Shown: positions 62,581 through 64,000 of the stretch, piece after piece | Layout of the letters: every line of letters starts with the position of its first letter | Position numbering within the stretch: position 1 is the stretch's first letter | Origin: Metallyticus violacea | Taxonomy: Eukaryota; Arthropoda; Insecta; Mantodea; Metallyticidae | Length of the DNA stretch: 64,000 nucleotides | Assembly: GCA_030762175.1 (NCBI GenBank) | Contig: JAUJEO010000019.1 | Span: 2,920,001 to 2,984,000, forward strand | Reading direction: 5' to 3' | Program-made: the position numbers and the translations under genes | Notes under the pieces: generated by a model | The model's database searches: none | What the model saw: only the letters and a program-made list of their open reading frames with translations | What the model was told of the DNA's origin: nothing

Positions 62581-64000
62581 AAATAAGAACGGAAAAAATT
62601 GATTCAAAGGACGTTTCCAAACTTCGAAAATTTTTTTTTTTCTTTTCGAGATTTTTCGCGCATAATATGCTTTACTGAGGCTATCAAACTAGTATAATGA
62701 AAGAGAACCAGTTATCTCAAACAAGAACGGAAAAAAAGTGATTCTAACGAAGTTTCCAAACTTCGAAAAAAATTTTTTTTCTTTTCGAGATTCTTTGCGC
62801 ATAATATGCTTTTCTGAGGCTATCAAACTGTATAATGAAAGAGAACTAGTTATCTCAAATAAGAACAGAAAAAAGTGATTCTAACGACGTTTCCAAACTT
62901 CGAAAAAAATTTTTTTTCTTTTCGAGATTCTTTGCGCATAATATGCTTTTCTGAGGCTATCAAACTACTATAATGAAAGAGAACCAGTTTTCTCAAATAA
63001 GAACGGAAAAAAGTGATTTAAACGACGTTTCCAAACTTCGAAAAAATTTTTTTTCTTTTCGAGATTCTTTGCGCATAATATGCTTTACTGAGACTATCAA
63101 ACTAGTATAATGAAAGAGAACCAGTTATCTCAAATAAGAACGGAAAAAAGTGATTCAAACGACGTTTCCAAACTTCGAAAAAAAATTTTTTTCTTTTCGA
63201 GATTCTTTGCGCATAATATGCTTTACTGAGGCTGTCAAACTAGTATAATGAAAGAGAACCAGTTATCTCAAATAAGAACGGAAAAAAGTGATTTAAACGA
63301 CGTTTCCAAACTTCGAAAAAAAATTTTTTTCTTTTCGAGATTCTTTGCGCATAATATGCTTTTCTGAGGCTATCAAACTAGTATAATGAAAGAGAACCAG
63401 TTATCTCAAATAAGAACGGAAAAAAGTGATTCAAACGACGTTTTCAAACTTGGAAAAATTTTTTTTTTCTTTTCGAGATTCTTTGCGCATAATATGCTTT
63501 ACTGAGGCTATCAAACTAGTATAATGAAAGAGAACCAGTTATCTCAAATAAGAACGGAAAAAAAGTGATACAAACGAAGTTTCCAAACTTCAAAAAAAAT
63601 TTTTTTTCTTTTCCACATTCTTTGCGCATAATATGCTTTTCTGAGGCTATCAAACTAGTATAATGAAAGAGAACCAGTTATCTCAAACAAGAACGGATAA
63701 AAAGTGATTTTAAAGAAGTTTACAAACATCGAAAAAAAAATTTCTTCTTTTCGAGATTCTTTGCGCATAATATGCTTTTCTGGGGCTATCAAACTAGTAT
63801 AATGAAAGAGAACCAGTTATCTCAAATAAGAACGGAAAAAAGTGATTCAAAGGACGTTTCCAAACTTCGAAAATTTTTTTTTTTTTTTCGAGATTTTTCG
63901 CGCATAATATGCTTTACTGAGGCTATCAAACTAGTATAATGAAAGAGAACCAGTTATCTCAAACAAGAACGGAAAAAAAGTGATTCTAACGAAGTTTCCA
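62581..64000 (+). repeat. Satellite continuing to the right window edge
   Basis: Satellite only. The monomer GGAAAAAATTGATTC with CAAAGGACG at 62,591 repeats that at 54,921 (offset 7,670 bp), and the following CTGTATAATG/AAGAACAG series follows the same order. The last monomers return to the TTACAAACATCG, CTGGGGC and ATTTTTCGCGC subtypes. The array is cut by the window end mid-monomer. Confidence 0.85.

Larger units (their letters stand above)
1..64000 (+). repeat. Satellite array, about 138-139 bp monomer, whole window
   Basis: Every part of the window is a copy of one monomer. Reading the CTAGTATAATG landmark in the first kilobase gives positions 99, 238, 377, 513, 652, 790, 927 and 1065, so steps are 136-139 bp. 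Length changes come mainly from the A-run and T-run. That spacing implies about 460 copies. All copies read in the same direction, with no inversion seen. The consensus is about 30% G+C. No gene, RNA gene, transposon or unique spacer interrupts it, and the array continues past both window edges. The family is not one I recognise. Centromeric or pericentromeric satellite is the most likely setting by analogy with other long HOR arrays, but this is inference. Confidence 0.98.

Noticed and set aside
1..64000. CRISPR array
   Set aside because: There are no unique spacers. The full 138-139 bp unit is repeated, including every segment between the dyads.

Overview
The whole 64 kb window is one uninterrupted, head-to-tail satellite DNA array. 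The basic monomer is about 138-139 bp, about 30% G+C, and there are roughly 460 copies, all in the same orientation. Both window edges lie inside the array. I found no gene, RNA gene, transposon, CRISPR array or unique sequence. The numerous short open frames, mostly on the minus strand, are the satellite read in frame (138 bp = 46 codons) and are not called as genes. A long, AT-rich, homogenised array with multi-kilobase higher-order structure points to a eukaryotic chromosome, most likely centromeric or pericentromeric heterochromatin. I do not recognise the satellite family and cannot name the species or kingdom from sequence alone. No canonical CENP-B box (TTCG----A--CGGG) is visible in the consensus monomer or in the variants inspected.

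Each monomer has the same layout. First comes an A-run (A6 or A7 after GG). Next is an 18-bp dyad around GTTTCCAAAC, then a run of A's directly followed by a run of T's and flanked by TCGAAAA/TTTTCGA arms. An 11-bp dyad GCATAATATGC follows, then a CTATCAAACTAGTATAATG segment, then GAGAACCAGTTATCTC. Variants at fixed positions define monomer subtypes, and the order of subtypes reveals higher-order repeats (HORs).

Layout: (1) 1 to about 41 kb holds four successive copies of a long HOR. Full copies span about 10.7-11.2 kb. Copy 1 is short, and copies differ by gain or loss of whole monomers, an internal 2.2-2.4 kb tandem duplication in copy 2, and an extra block of about 2.8 kb near the end of copies 3 and 4. 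(2) About 39-42 kb is a transition with the first 57-bp truncated monomers and a duplication offset by 1,715 bp. (3) 41-64 kb is made of related but reshuffled subtypes. It includes a very recent 3,383-bp tandem duplication (about 48.06-54.82 kb), a four-monomer duplication (55.4-56.5 kb) and a 13.68 kb displaced paralogous segment (45.7-49.0 kb versus 59.4-62.6 kb).

No genes act here. What can be read is the history of the array: unequal exchange in register, segmental duplication and CpG decay.
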